64,000 nucleotides of DNA from Zhuqueibacter pondensis (GTDB taxonomy: Bacteria; Zhuqueibacterota; Zhuqueibacteria; Zhuqueibacterales; Zhuqueibacteraceae): positions 8,660-72,659 of the forward strand of contig JAPDQK010000028.1 in assembly GCA_034505955.1 (NCBI GenBank), in the 5' to 3' direction. The translations under genes and the position numbers were made by a program. Within the stretch, counting starts at the first letter, position 1, and each line of letters starts with the position of its first letter. Shown here one piece after another: positions 16,579 to 25,433 of the stretch. The notes under the pieces were generated by a model. That model had not been told where the DNA came from. It worked only from the letters and a program-made list of their open reading frames with translations, and searched no databases.

Positions 16579-16773
16579 TCATCTTCTGCTTGGTTCGGGA
16601 ATCTCCAAATCACGGCAGATTTTCCGCGCAAGAAACTCATCAATCTCAAGATGCCGTGGAATAGTCGAGGCCTTTTTGGCCGCACGATTAACGTAAACGG
16701 TGTGATTACCGCCTTCGCGTAGAAACTCGCAGCCATGGTTTTCCAGATGGCGGATGAGGTCACGCCGTTTCAT
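16579..16773 (-). CDS. hicA: HicA-type mRNA interferase toxin
   Basis: This 64-residue dsRBD-like toxin carries the pattern MKRRDLIRHLENHGCEF, REGGNHTVY with the catalytic His, and TIPRHLEIDEFLARKI. The ATG at 16773 is chosen because it overlaps the HicB stop (ATGA) and gives the standard HicA start; the frame is open five codons further. It is intact. HicA cleaves mRNA independently of translation rate and is neutralised by HicB. Confidence 0.92.
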   Translation of the reverse strand: MKRRDLIRHLENHGCEFLREGGNHTVYVNRAAKKASTIPRHLEIDEFLARKICRDLEIPEPSRR

Positions 16774-16994
16774 GCTGCAAAAGCCCAAAATGGCTCGCGG
16801 ATAACCTCTTGTCCTTTGAGTGATTCTTCCGCGAGAGTGCGATTTGCTTCCAACACCAATTGAATCGCCTCGCTCAAATTGGCACGAGCTTCTTCCAAAG
16901 TTGTCCCCTGGGTGTTGGCTCCTGGCAGCTCTTCAACGAAACCAATATAGCCTAAAGAGACTTTCTGAAAAACGGCTGTCAATTTAATTTGCAT
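16770..16994 (-). CDS. hicB: HicB-type antitoxin
   Basis: This 74-residue protein has the partial RNase-H-like HicB fold: FQKVSLGYIGFVEELPGANT, QGTTLEEARANLSEAIQLVL, then a short C-terminal tail without an obvious DNA-binding domain. It lies upstream of hicA with an ATGA overlap, the less common antitoxin-first order. Confidence 0.92.
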   Translation of the reverse strand: MQIKLTAVFQKVSLGYIGFVEELPGANTQGTTLEEARANLSEAIQLVLEANRTLAEESLKGQEVIREPFWAFAA

Positions 16995-17060
16995 AATTCT
17001 CGCTCTGCGCTAATTTTTCATAATACCAAATTCTCAAAAGGCAAATATTGTCCGGCTGCG

Positions 17061-17447
17061 CTATTTAAGCTTGTATGACGGGTACGCTGGAGACTCCGGA
17101 CGCGGCACTAATAATTGGCGTTGAGCATCCACGACCAAATCCAGGCTCTCGAGCACGAGCTGGCCGATCAAGGGTTCTCCTAAAATTGGCCCAACCAAAC
17201 AATCACAATGCGTTTTACGGTCTCCTATCAAAATGCTCACCGGGCCGGCGACGTCCATTTCATCCGGTTTTTCATTGGCAAGCGTCACCAGGGCCTTGCC
17301 AATAATCGCTATGCCAAGCTTGTTGACGACATCTTTTGGCAACATCAACATTACGGCGCCGGTATCTACCAGACAATCCACCTCAATGGGGTGCGCGTCT
17401 TTTATAATTGGATTAGCCACAATTGCTTTTGTACGAACCTCACCCAT
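17061..17447 (-). CDS. Retropepsin-like (clan AA) aspartic protease family protein
   Basis: This is a 128-residue single-domain protein. The core is VDCLVDTGAVMLMLPKDVV (catalytic DTG, about residues 27-29) and a later hydrophobic-hydrophobic-Gly segment (PLIGQLVLESLDLVVD). This is the small bacterial clan AA family of unknown substrate. It lies 19 nt downstream of the transaldolase gene. A broken relative lies directly upstream of the same gene. Confidence 0.8.
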   Translation of the reverse strand: MGEVRTKAIVANPIIKDAHPIEVDCLVDTGAVMLMLPKDVVNKLGIAIIGKALVTLANEKPDEMDVAGPVSILIGDRKTHCDCLVGPILGEPLIGQLVLESLDLVVDAQRQLLVPRPESPAYPSYKLK

Positions 17448-17466
17448 TGACTCTTCTCCGTAATAA

Positions 17467-18117
17467 TTACAATGACTGCTTTGCCTTCTGCCAATCCTCC
17501 AGAAAGCGGGTGATGCCGATGTCCGTCAGCGGATGCTGAAAGAGTTGGTCAAAAACTTTGGCCGGAATGGTGGCAATGTCGGCGCCGGCGAGAGCCGCTT
17601 CGACCACGTGAACCGGGTGACGAAGACTGGCAGCCAGCACTTCCGTCTCGAATTCATAGTTATCATAAATGGCAACGATCTGTCGCACCAAGTCCATGCC
17701 GATGTGACTGATGTCATCCAACCGGCCAAGGAACGGACTGACGAAGGAGGCACCGGCTTTTGCCGCAAGCAAAGCCTGGCTGGGGCTGAAGATCAAAGTC
17801 ACATTCGTGCGAATTTTTTCCTGGGAGAGTTTGCGAACGGCAACCATGCCCTCTCGCGTCATCGGAATTTTGACGACGATGTTGGGGTGCATCTTCGCCA
17901 GATCACGGCCTTCGCGGATCATGCCTTCCGCATCGAGGGAAATCACTTCCGCATTGACCGGCCCAGGCACAACCTCACAAATCTGACGCAAAATATCCCT
18001 GAAAGCTCCTTTTTCTTTGGCAATGAGAGTGGGATTGGTCGTTACGCCATCGAGCAAACCCATGGCTGCGACTTTTTTGATCTCTTCAAGGTTCGCAGTG
18101 TCGAGGAAAAGTTTCAT
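17467..18117 (-). CDS. tal: Transaldolase (TalC / fructose-6-phosphate aldolase-like)
   Basis: This is a 216-residue TIM barrel of the short transaldolase class. MKLFLDTANLEEIKK and DGVTTNPTLIAKE are diagnostic, and the Schiff-base lysine is Lys83 in VVKIPMT. It acts in the non-oxidative pentose phosphate pathway. The ATG overlaps the TGA of the upstream retropepsin pseudogene. Transaldolase and fructose-6-phosphate aldolase cannot be separated by eye. Confidence 0.95.
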   Translation of the reverse strand: MKLFLDTANLEEIKKVAAMGLLDGVTTNPTLIAKEKGAFRDILRQICEVVPGPVNAEVISLDAEGMIREGRDLAKMHPNIVVKIPMTREGMVAVRKLSQEKIRTNVTLIFSPSQALLAAKAGASFVSPFLGRLDDISHIGMDLVRQIVAIYDNYEFETEVLAASLRHPVHVVEAALAGADIATIPAKVFDQLFQHPLTDIGITRFLEDWQKAKQSL

Positions 18118-18519
18118 TGTACGTTCTCCGAGAATTTTAGATCCATTTGTTTGATGTGGAGGAACCGATGTCCCAGCATATCAACAGCAGCTTGGCTTTG
18201 TTCAAGAGCAATGCAACCAATGCGCGGTTCATACCGACCGTTTTGATGTTTCATCTCCAAGAAAAGCACCTCACTGGAGATCGGCGGGAAACCTTCGATT
18301 TGAATTCTAACCGGCCCGCAGATTTCGCCTGGCGTTCTTTCTTATGTTGCCGTTGCGACCTCAACCTGTCGAATAACTTCCAAATTACCCAGCCGATCTT
18401 TCCAGACACTGGGCAGAACCATATAGGTTGCGCCAGTGCCAACCAGCGCATCAACCCGTATGCTTTTGGAGGGGTCAACAAAATTGTCGATTTTTAGCCG
18501 ATGCGATGATTCGTCCCAT
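18114..18519 (-). pseudogene. Broken retropepsin-like protein
   Basis: Starting from ATG 18519 (MGRIIAS), the frame shifts and then continues as LKIDNFVDPSKSIRVDALVG. Here the catalytic DTG is GTG, so the aspartate is lost. An in-frame TAA follows at 18342-18344 after VEVATAT. Beyond it the same frame reads on with family-like sequence (ERTPGEICGPVRIQIEG, then GCIALEQSQAAVDMLGHRF) to TGA at 18114, which overlaps the tal ATG. Three independent lesions make this a pseudogene. Its intact relative is at 17061-17447. Confidence 0.75.
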
Positions 18520-18550
18520 AGTAGGCTTCGGACGAACCGTCTGGGATACG

Positions 18551-19279
18551 TCAATAAAACACTTTTTCCAAAAACAATCCATGTGGCGGGGCAGTAAAAC
18601 TGGCTTCGGTTCGCTTTCGGCTCTCGAGAATTTCTTTCACCTGTTGCGGCGCCAGCTTGCCACGACCGACGTCGATCAAAGTGCCGATGATAATCCGCAC
18701 CATGCTGCGCAGGAACCGGTTGGCGCGAATGTACAGCTTGATCCGCTCGCCGGTATCCTCCCAGTCGATCATTTCGACATGACTCAAGTAATGTGGATCT
18801 TCAGTATCGGTGTCACAGAAAGCGCGAAAATCATGTTCGCCCAAGAAATATTGGGCGGCCTCGCGCATGGCTTCCACCGTTAGTGGAAATTTACAGAAAA
18901 AAGCATAATGGCGCCCCACGGCCACCGGCATGCGACTGAGCACATAAAAGTATTGCCGGCTCAAGGCACTGAAGCGCGCATGAAAATCCAATGGCACCAG
19001 TTCCACTTTTTTCACCACCACATCGTGCGGCAAAATGCCATTCAAAGAGCGCGGAATATTTTCCTGCGGCAGCTCGACTGCGGAATGGAAATTGATCACC
19101 TGTCCCAACGCATGAACCCCGCTATCCGTTCGCCCGGCCACATTGACGCGAATGGTCTCACGAAAGAGAATTTGTAGCGCGCGCTCGACTTCACCCTGAA
19201 CCGTTCGCATGCCCGGCTGCACCTGCCAACCATAAAATTTGCTGCCGTCATATTCGAGGGTGAGCTTGTAATTAAACAT
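18551..19279 (-). CDS. truA: tRNA pseudouridine(38-40) synthase
   Basis: The 242-residue protein starts at ATG 19279 (MFNYKLTLEYDGSKFYGWQ), chosen over an upstream start because the family begins here. The catalytic Asp52 lies in AGRTDSGVHA. RYFYVLSRMP-type and FLRSMVRIIIGTL segments are standard. It modifies U38-U40 in the anticodon arm of many tRNAs. Confidence 0.96.
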   Translation of the reverse strand: MFNYKLTLEYDGSKFYGWQVQPGMRTVQGEVERALQILFRETIRVNVAGRTDSGVHALGQVINFHSAVELPQENIPRSLNGILPHDVVVKKVELVPLDFHARFSALSRQYFYVLSRMPVAVGRHYAFFCKFPLTVEAMREAAQYFLGEHDFRAFCDTDTEDPHYLSHVEMIDWEDTGERIKLYIRANRFLRSMVRIIIGTLIDVGRGKLAPQQVKEILESRKRTEASFTAPPHGLFLEKVFY

Positions 19280-19360
19280 TGCAAAACCTGACACCACACA
19301 CTTTCAGGGTATGGGCTACGGTCGTCGATCATCCAAACTATTCAGCCACACCAGAGGGAT

Positions 19361-19437
19361 GTCATTCCGCAGGGAATCCTGTTGCAGTTTGAGACAAACG
19401 CTTGATGCCAAGTGCAAAAAAGATTCTTCAGAATGAC
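19361..19437. repeat. Dispersed inverted-repeat element, copy A
   Basis: Begins GTCATTCCGCAGGGAATC and ends GATTCTTCAGAATGAC, so the ends GTCATTC/GAATGAC are inverted. The same end pairs occur at 48035-48151, 60745-60812 and 61176-61231. It lies between truA and ecfT, 8 bp from the ecfT stop codon. Confidence 0.6.
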
Positions 19438-19444
19438 AAACTGC

Positions 19445-20308
19445 CTATGCGGCGTTCATGCGTTCGTAAATTATAGTTATCGCTGCACAAAATATTACCG
19501 CGCCGATGGCCCAGAAATCCCGCCTCGCAAAGCGCATCTCCCGAAATGAATTGCGGCCGGCGCTACCTCGGTAACATCTGGCTTCCATGGCAATAGCCAA
19601 ATCGTCGGCGCGATGAAAAGTCGCCACAACCAGGGGCACGATTAGCGGCACGAGAGATTGTACTCGGGCCACCAAAGAGCCCGAGAACTTGGCGCCTCGC
19701 GACAGCTGTGCGCGCTGAATCCGTTCTGCTTCTTCGACGATCGTTGGCACAAAGCGAAGCGCCAAGGTCGTCATAAATGCCAGCTCGTGAACGGGCACTC
19801 GCCACTTTTGCATGGGCCGAAGCAGACGCTCCAGACCATCAGTCAAATCGGTGGGCACGGTCGTGAATGAAAGTATTCCTGTCACGACGATCAACAGCGC
19901 CAATCGCAGCGCGTATTTCAAACCCACAAGCCAACCAGTCCATGAAATAGAAATGCCCCACACACGAAGCTGGGGGCCCATCCCGAAGCCATTCAGACTT
20001 TGCGCTGCAGAATAACCGGGACTCAACGCATGCAAAAGAATCGTAAGCGCAAAAAGCCAGAGGAAGGCGCGCAGATTACGCAAAAACAACCGGGCTGGCA
20101 ATTGTGTTCGCATGGCCACCACTGCCAGCGCTGACATCCAGAAAATCAGGGCCGGCCAGGATTCGATCCACATCAGCAGTGACATAACTACCATACTTAA
20201 CAGCAGCTTAGTCCGGGGATCAAGCTGGTGCAAGCTGGATGCACCCGGAAGATATTGCCCTAGCGTAAGTCGATGGCTGATTGATGGTCGCCTGCGAGAT
20301 TTTGCCAT
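19445..20308 (-). CDS. ecfT: Energy-coupling factor transporter transmembrane protein EcfT
   Basis: This 287-residue integral membrane protein begins with the conserved YLPGASSLHQLDPRTKLLL segment, followed by four to five hydrophobic helices. The two cytoplasmic coupling motifs are present: AQLSRGAKF (A-R-G type) and AMEARCYRGS. EcfT couples two ABC ATPases to a substrate-binding S component for vitamin or metal uptake. Neither ATPase nor S component is in the window, so the substrate is unknown. Confidence 0.9.
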   Translation of the reverse strand: MAKSRRRPSISHRLTLGQYLPGASSLHQLDPRTKLLLSMVVMSLLMWIESWPALIFWMSALAVVAMRTQLPARLFLRNLRAFLWLFALTILLHALSPGYSAAQSLNGFGMGPQLRVWGISISWTGWLVGLKYALRLALLIVVTGILSFTTVPTDLTDGLERLLRPMQKWRVPVHELAFMTTLALRFVPTIVEEAERIQRAQLSRGAKFSGSLVARVQSLVPLIVPLVVATFHRADDLAIAMEARCYRGSAGRNSFREMRFARRDFWAIGAVIFCAAITIIYERMNAA

Positions 20309-20895
20309 ACCTTAAATTTGGTACGTACAAAGAGCCCGACCCCGAATTTCCTTAACTAAAACCGCAATCCAAAGCCGGAGTCGTAACTTCATGGACTAGC
20401 GTACTTTGACGCATCAATATAAGAATTTTTTCCGCAAAATCAAATAAAAAACTCGCAACAAATGTGGTTATCCAATCAAATCAGCAAACCGCTGAAGCAG
20501 CTATGCCTGTAGGGTTAATCGGAACTAATGTTTCTCAAATACCGCGATTAATCGAGGTGTGAATGGAATTGCTTCAATTGTTTGAGCCGTTTCAACAGCT
20601 TTTCTGAGCAAATTGGAAAACCGAACGCACAAATCCTAAATGTTGTCATGCCTCACTTACTGGTGGAACAAATCATTCCCACGGATATCATTCTGTAACG
20701 ATTGCGGCCGTGGGAATTTTCTTGAGTTAGGGCAGTGCTCATGTTGGTGAAGATGCCTACAGCATGTATGAGTTAACTGCGGCATGCTAAATGTTGTAAC
20801 AGCTCAGTCTCGGGTGGAAAAGCGTAGCCCAGTCATCTCGAGATGTCTGCGCTACCCACCGATTACTGAGGTGATACTAAATGTTTATTTTTTTC
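20309..20895. other. Gene-free stretch upstream of the peptidase cluster
   Basis: About 590 bp, visibly A+T-rich, between the divergent ecfT and M20 genes. No frame with coding character is visible. It contains the phrase CCTAAATGTTGT/GCTAAATGTTGT twice (about 20635 and 20787) and ends in a strong promoter. I see no RNA gene. Confidence 0.5.
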
Positions 20896-20924
20896 TTGAC
20901 TTTTTGGGGGTTTCATGATATTTT
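20896..20924 (+). promoter_or_regulatory. Strong sigma-70-type promoter for the peptidase cluster
   Basis: TTGACT at 20896-20901, a 17-bp spacer, and TATTTT at 20919-20924. A start site near 20931 would give a ~40-nt leader with a GGGAG ribosome-binding site before the ATG at 20970. Confidence 0.6.
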
Positions 20925-20969
20925 GACATTCATTAATCGGATGATTCTTTTGCCACGGGAGAAAAAGTT

Positions 20970-22211
20970 ATGGACAGCTTGCTCGCCAGCATCATGGCAA
21001 AAATTGACAGCTATCGCCAAGAGGCGGTTGATTTTGAAACCCAACTTACCAAGATCCCTGCGCTTAGTCCGGAAAATGGCGGTGACGGGGAGCGTGAACG
21101 AGCTGAATTTATGAAAAGTTGGATTGGCCAGCATCTCCGGCCTGACGAGCTCAATGAGTATCATGCACCAGATGGGCGCGTCACTTGTGGCTATCGGCCC
21201 AATCTTGTTGCCATGTTTCGGGGACAATCAAACCAGCGCACGGTTTGGATCATGACGCATCTCGATGTGGTGCCGCCCGGTGATCTTTCCAAATGGACCG
21301 GTGATCCGTGGACGGTGCGGGTTGTCGATGGCAAGCTGATTGGCCGTGGGGTCGAAGATAACCAACAAGGCGTCACTTCCGCGGTTTTTGCCATGAAAGC
21401 CTACCGTGATCTTGGTTTGACGCCACGAAATAATGTCGGACTCGTCTTTGTAGCCGACGAAGAGACCGGCAGCAAGTATGGCATTCAATATTTATTGAAG
21501 GAACACCGCCAGCTTTTCGGCCCTGACGATCTGATCTTGATTCCCGATGCTGGTGATAGCAAAGGCACGATGATTGAAGTCGCGGAAAAAAGTATCCTGT
21601 GGTTGAAATTTCATACCAAAGGCAAACAGGCGCACGGCTCCATGCCGGAGCATGGGCGCAATGCGCATAAGGCTGCCAGCTATCTTGCCGTCCGGCTCGA
21701 TGCGCTGTACAAGAAATTCGGCAAGCGCGACCCCATGTTCAGTCCACCGATCTCAACGTTCGAGCCGACGAAGAGAGAGGCGAATGTGCCGAACATCAAT
21801 ACCATCCCCGGCGAAGACGTCATGTATTTCGACTGTCGTGTTCTGCCGAATTATAAAGTTGCCGAAGTCGTCAAAGCAGTCAAGGCGATCGCGAAAGAAG
21901 TCGAGAAAAAATTCAAAGTCAAAATTTCAATTTCCTCGGTGCAGCAGGATCAGGCTGCGCCGCCTACGCCGCCGGATGCGGCCGTGGTGGCAGCAATCAT
22001 TCGCGCCATGAAAGAGTTGCGTGGCCGGCGTCCCAGACCAATGGGCATTGGCGGCGGCACCGTGGCGGCATATTTTCGCCGTGCTGGTATAGCCGCTGCT
22101 GTGTGGTCAACCATGGATGAGACCGCACACAGTCCGGATGAGTATTGCCGGATTGACAACATTGTTGACGATGCAAAAGTTTTTGCGCATATTTTTTCAC
22201 AAAACGTGTAG
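20970..22211 (+). CDS. M20 family metallopeptidase (dipeptidase/deacylase type)
   Basis: This 413-residue cytoplasmic two-domain enzyme has the full di-zinc ligand set in view: His97 and Asp99 (MTHLDVVP), Asp130 (GRGVEDNQQG), Glu164-Glu165 (ADEETGS), a later Asp (IPDAGDS) and a C-terminal His (ETAHSPDEY). The lid/dimer domain covers about residues 200-320. It most resembles ArgE/DapE/dipeptidase-like members that act on small peptides or N-acyl amino acids; the exact substrate cannot be read from sequence. It is the first gene of a plus-strand cluster with two M29-type genes, 9 nt before the next one. Confidence 0.9.
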   Translation: MDSLLASIMAKIDSYRQEAVDFETQLTKIPALSPENGGDGERERAEFMKSWIGQHLRPDELNEYHAPDGRVTCGYRPNLVAMFRGQSNQRTVWIMTHLDVVPPGDLSKWTGDPWTVRVVDGKLIGRGVEDNQQGVTSAVFAMKAYRDLGLTPRNNVGLVFVADEETGSKYGIQYLLKEHRQLFGPDDLILIPDAGDSKGTMIEVAEKSILWLKFHTKGKQAHGSMPEHGRNAHKAASYLAVRLDALYKKFGKRDPMFSPPISTFEPTKREANVPNINTIPGEDVMYFDCRVLPNYKVAEVVKAVKAIAKEVEKKFKVKISISSVQQDQAAPPTPPDAAVVAAIIRAMKELRGRRPRPMGIGGGTVAAYFRRAGIAAAVWSTMDETAHSPDEYCRIDNIVDDAKVFAHIFSQNV

Positions 22212-22220
22212 AGGAATTTT

Positions 22221-23336
22221 ATGGCCAAGATGAAAATTGTCAAAAAAGCCGCTGTCCAGAAAATGGCAAAAACAACGACTAAGAAAGTAGCGAGAAAAGC
22301 GAAAGCCCAGCCACGCAAAAAGATGGCCGCGCCCGCGTTGGTCACTTCGAGGAAAACAGTCGCTGCTGGCGAAAAGCTTGCAAGGCAGCTCGAAGCCGCA
22401 GCGCACACGGCGCTCGAAACCTGTCTGGCGGTAAAGCCGGGAGAAACCGTTGTTGTGATTACAGACGAGCCGAAGCGGGAGATCGGGATGGCGATTTGGC
22501 GCGTGGCCAAAATGCTTGGGACCGAGGCGATGATTGCGGAGATTCTTCCGCGCAGCCGCAATGGTGAGGAGCCACCGGCACCAATTGCTGCACTGATGGC
22601 AGCCAGCAGTGTGGTGCTTTGCCCAACGAGCAAATCATTGACGCATACTGCTGCCCGACGGGAAGCCTGCGCACACGGCGCGCGCATCGCCACCTTGCCG
22701 GGTGTCACCGAAGACATGATGATTCGCTGCCTGGCAGCAGACTATAATGCCATCGCCGAACGCAGCACACGGCTTTCGGCAGCCATGGAAAGCGGCAACG
22801 AATTTCACATCACCAGTCCAGCCGGAACCGACATTCGGCTGATTCGTGGCGACCGCCATGCCAAACCGGATACAGGACTTTATCACCATCCCGGTGAATA
22901 TGGCAATTTGCCGGCCGGCGAGACCTTTTTTGCTCCCATTGAAGGTTCGGCGAATGGGGTGGTAATCTTCGATGGTGCCATGGCAGGTATAGGCGCATTG
23001 AAAAATCCGATTCGCCTGCTCGTGCGCAATGGCATGGCCGTTGAGATTACCGGCGGACCGGAAGCACAACAATTAATTGAGTTGATTAAGCCACTCGGTG
23101 ATCCGGCTTATAATATTGCAGAGTTGGGAATAGGCACCAATGATCGTGCCCAAATCACCGGCCTTATTTTGGAGGATGAGAAAGTGCTGGGAACTGTGCA
23201 CATTGCGCTCGGCGACAACATGTCCATGGGCGGCACGGTCTCGGTGCCCAGCCATCTCGATGGCCTGATTATGCAGCCGACCGTTTATGTCGATGGCCGG
23301 ATGATTATGGAAGCCGGCAAGTTATTGGTTACATAA
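22221..23336 (+). CDS. M29-type aminopeptidase with Lys/Ala-rich N-terminal tail
   Basis: The 371-residue protein starts 9 nt after the M20 stop, with GAGG upstream. The first ~40 residues are a basic low-complexity tail (KKVARKAKAQPRKKMAAPA), like histone-H1-type tails. The rest is an M29 leucyl-aminopeptidase/AmpT fold. The metal ligands are all present: Glu in LPAGETFFAP, Glu in IAELGIGTN, Glu and His in EDEKVLGTVHIALG, and His-x-Asp in SHLDG. Broad-specificity cleavage of N-terminal residues is likely. The tail could contact nucleic acid or ribosomes, which is inference. Confidence 0.82.
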   Translation: MAKMKIVKKAAVQKMAKTTTKKVARKAKAQPRKKMAAPALVTSRKTVAAGEKLARQLEAAAHTALETCLAVKPGETVVVITDEPKREIGMAIWRVAKMLGTEAMIAEILPRSRNGEEPPAPIAALMAASSVVLCPTSKSLTHTAARREACAHGARIATLPGVTEDMMIRCLAADYNAIAERSTRLSAAMESGNEFHITSPAGTDIRLIRGDRHAKPDTGLYHHPGEYGNLPAGETFFAPIEGSANGVVIFDGAMAGIGALKNPIRLLVRNGMAVEITGGPEAQQLIELIKPLGDPAYNIAELGIGTNDRAQITGLILEDEKVLGTVHIALGDNMSMGGTVSVPSHLDGLIMQPTVYVDGRMIMEAGKLLVT

Positions 23337-23366
23337 CTTATACCTGTAAAAGTTGGTTGCAATCCC

Positions 23367-24320
23367 TTGAACAAAATTGAAAAAATCGCCAAACTGGTGC
23401 TCTTGGACTGCTTGGAATTGCAACCCAAGCAGTCGATATTACTGGTTCATGAAGTAAAACAGACACATGCCGCCCTGGCGTTTCACAGCGTAGCTGCCAA
23501 GGCGCATCTGGAAATTTTCGCTTTAGCGCTCCCCGACGGATCGAAAGGTCAGCCGCAACTTTCTTCTTTTTCCAAAAATTTGATTCAAGCCGCTGAGTTC
23601 GCCGTGATTCTTTTGTCGAAGCCGGAGGCGCAGAGCTTGAATTGGTTGCGGCAACAAAATCGCACCAGGATCGTGGTTTTCTCCCAAATCGATGACGAGG
23701 CGGTTCTATCAAGTTTGGAAGTCGATCAACCCCGTGTGCGTGAACGCAGCCGCAAGCTTGCCGATATTCTCACCATTGGCCGCACTTTGCAGCTCACCAC
23801 GGCGAACCCAACTACGGCGGGCCTGAAAATGTCGATTGCCCAAAACCGGGGCATCGCGGAGATCACGCCCATGTTACCCGAGGTCAATTATGCCACGCTA
23901 CCGCTCGGCCGTGCTTATCTGACGCCCGTGGTCAGTTCCGTCGAAGGCGAAGTCATTTTGGATGGTTTGTCCGGAAGTCGTAGCGCTTCGTCATCATCCA
24001 TTTATCTCAAAGTTGTCGATGGCCGGATTACACTCATTAAAGGCGGGAAAACCGCCGATGAGCTTCGCCGGCAACTGCGCCAGCCCGGCGCGAATGCCCG
24101 AATGGTAGTGGAAATCGGTTTTGGCTTGAACGATAAAGCGCGCTTGGGTAATTCCGCGTTTGAGGACGAAAAAGTCCTCGGCACCGCGCATCTTGGCTTT
24201 GGCCGCATGATCGGCGGCAGTAAAATTCCCGAAATTTTCGCTCGTGGCATCTTGCAGGCCCCCAGTGTGACGATTGATGGAAAGAAAATTATTGAGCAGG
24301 GAGAATTGCTGTTCGGATAA
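23367..24320 (+). CDS. M29-like paralogue lacking metal ligands (probable pseudoenzyme)
   Basis: The 317-residue protein has a TTG start at 23367. It aligns by motif with the gene just upstream (NPTTAGLKMSIAQNRG, VEIGFGLNDKARLG, FEDEKVLGTAHLGFGR, SVTIDGKKIIEQGELL). The first ligand Glu of LPxGE is Arg here (LPLGRAYLTP). The His-x-Asp pair of SHLDG is replaced by FARG. It probably cannot hold the two-metal site and may be a regulatory or subunit partner of the upstream enzyme. The frame itself is intact. Confidence 0.75.
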   Translation: MNKIEKIAKLVLLDCLELQPKQSILLVHEVKQTHAALAFHSVAAKAHLEIFALALPDGSKGQPQLSSFSKNLIQAAEFAVILLSKPEAQSLNWLRQQNRTRIVVFSQIDDEAVLSSLEVDQPRVRERSRKLADILTIGRTLQLTTANPTTAGLKMSIAQNRGIAEITPMLPEVNYATLPLGRAYLTPVVSSVEGEVILDGLSGSRSASSSSIYLKVVDGRITLIKGGKTADELRRQLRQPGANARMVVEIGFGLNDKARLGNSAFEDEKVLGTAHLGFGRMIGGSKIPEIFARGILQAPSVTIDGKKIIEQGELLFG

Positions 24321-24349
24321 AATGAACTAATGGACACCTCGAATCCTGC

Positions 24350-25249
24350 TCAATCCAGCCAGTCGATCGAGGTGTGGCCAATGCCCATTTTGATGTCGAA
24401 ATCCAAATGGCCGGTGGCTTGATCGTAATTCTTCGAGTAGTGGAGGCCGCCACGTTTCTCGAATCCGTGCATGCTGATGGGGGCAAGAAATGAGCCGGAT
24501 TCGTGAATTTTCACGCCCACATGCTGCGGCAACAGTACCGTGTTTTTACCGACACCAAGGTTCAATTCCACCGGTGCCTCGTTCTTCCATTCCCCATCAA
24601 ATGACAGACGCGAGGTGCCCACTCCGCCATTGAATTCAAGACGGCGGAAATTGGCATTGCACAGTCCCTTCGCCACGGTCTCGGCTGCGCCGGAATTGAG
24701 GCGCAGGCGCGGTCTTTCAGAATTGCGTTCGCGGAATTCCAGCCACAACTCTCCTGCCCCAACATTGACATCCAAATCCGCCAGCCGGAGGGTGGTAAAA
24801 TTCAATCGCCCATCGATCGCCCCACCGTTGATCCTGATCTCGATCGGAATCTTCGGACTCAATTTGATGCGCCAGTCATTGCCGCGAAAACGGTTGAAAG
24901 AAAGCTCGTCGTGTTGTTTGCGGGGGCTGCGTATCCGCAACGTCGGTGACGCGGAAGAAGAATCGTAATCAATGAGCGGCCGGTTCTCCTCGCGATCGAA
25001 TTCCAATGTGACATCCGCCAGCAAGCCGGAGAGCTCGCGTTCCACCGTCAAATAGCCGCCGTTGTATTCGAGGTCCAGGCGTAATGCCGTCTCTTTGCCA
25101 GACTTGATTTGTCTGGTTTCCACCAGAGCACCCTGTTTCTTTCGAGATTCCCGTTCTTCACGCCATGCGCGGCGCTCCGAGGGGCGCTCGTCACAGCCCA
25201 CGAGCAGCAACACACACAACATTAGAGAAATTTTGTAATATTGCAACAT
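24350..25249 (-). CDS. Lipoprotein with toast-rack / LiaF-like adhesin fold
   Basis: The 299-residue protein starts at ATG 25249, with GAGGAG 8 nt upstream. The signal peptide MLQYYKISLMLCVLLLVGC ends in a lipobox (LVGC). The mature protein is all-beta, with two tandem segments of the DUF2154/toast_rack and LiaF C-terminal type (NGGYLTVERELSGLLADVTL; LADLDVNVGAGELWLEF; VELNLGVGKNTVLLPQHVGV). Such proteins sit on the membrane and are linked to envelope stress. It is convergent with the M29 cluster. Confidence 0.72.
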   Translation of the reverse strand: MLQYYKISLMLCVLLLVGCDERPSERRAWREERESRKKQGALVETRQIKSGKETALRLDLEYNGGYLTVERELSGLLADVTLEFDREENRPLIDYDSSSASPTLRIRSPRKQHDELSFNRFRGNDWRIKLSPKIPIEIRINGGAIDGRLNFTTLRLADLDVNVGAGELWLEFRERNSERPRLRLNSGAAETVAKGLCNANFRRLEFNGGVGTSRLSFDGEWKNEAPVELNLGVGKNTVLLPQHVGVKIHESGSFLAPISMHGFEKRGGLHYSKNYDQATGHLDFDIKMGIGHTSIDWLD

Positions 25250-25433
25250 AGTCTTTTCTCCTCGGTTTAAAGGAACACCACAAAAGCGCAATTCCATTTC
25301 AAGTGAACTTTCCAACAATTGTGAATGGATCGAGAATCCGCTTTTTTAATTAATTTTACAGGAAATTCAACGAAAAGTTGCAGCTCTTCACGGCCATAAA
25401 GGCGAATTTCGCGCCGGTTTTAGCCGACTCGAG

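Noticed and set aside
23317..23340. Hairpin AAGTTAT/ATAACTT at the end of the first M29 gene
   Set aside because: Short A+T stem without a U tract; the next gene follows at once, so a terminator is unlikely.
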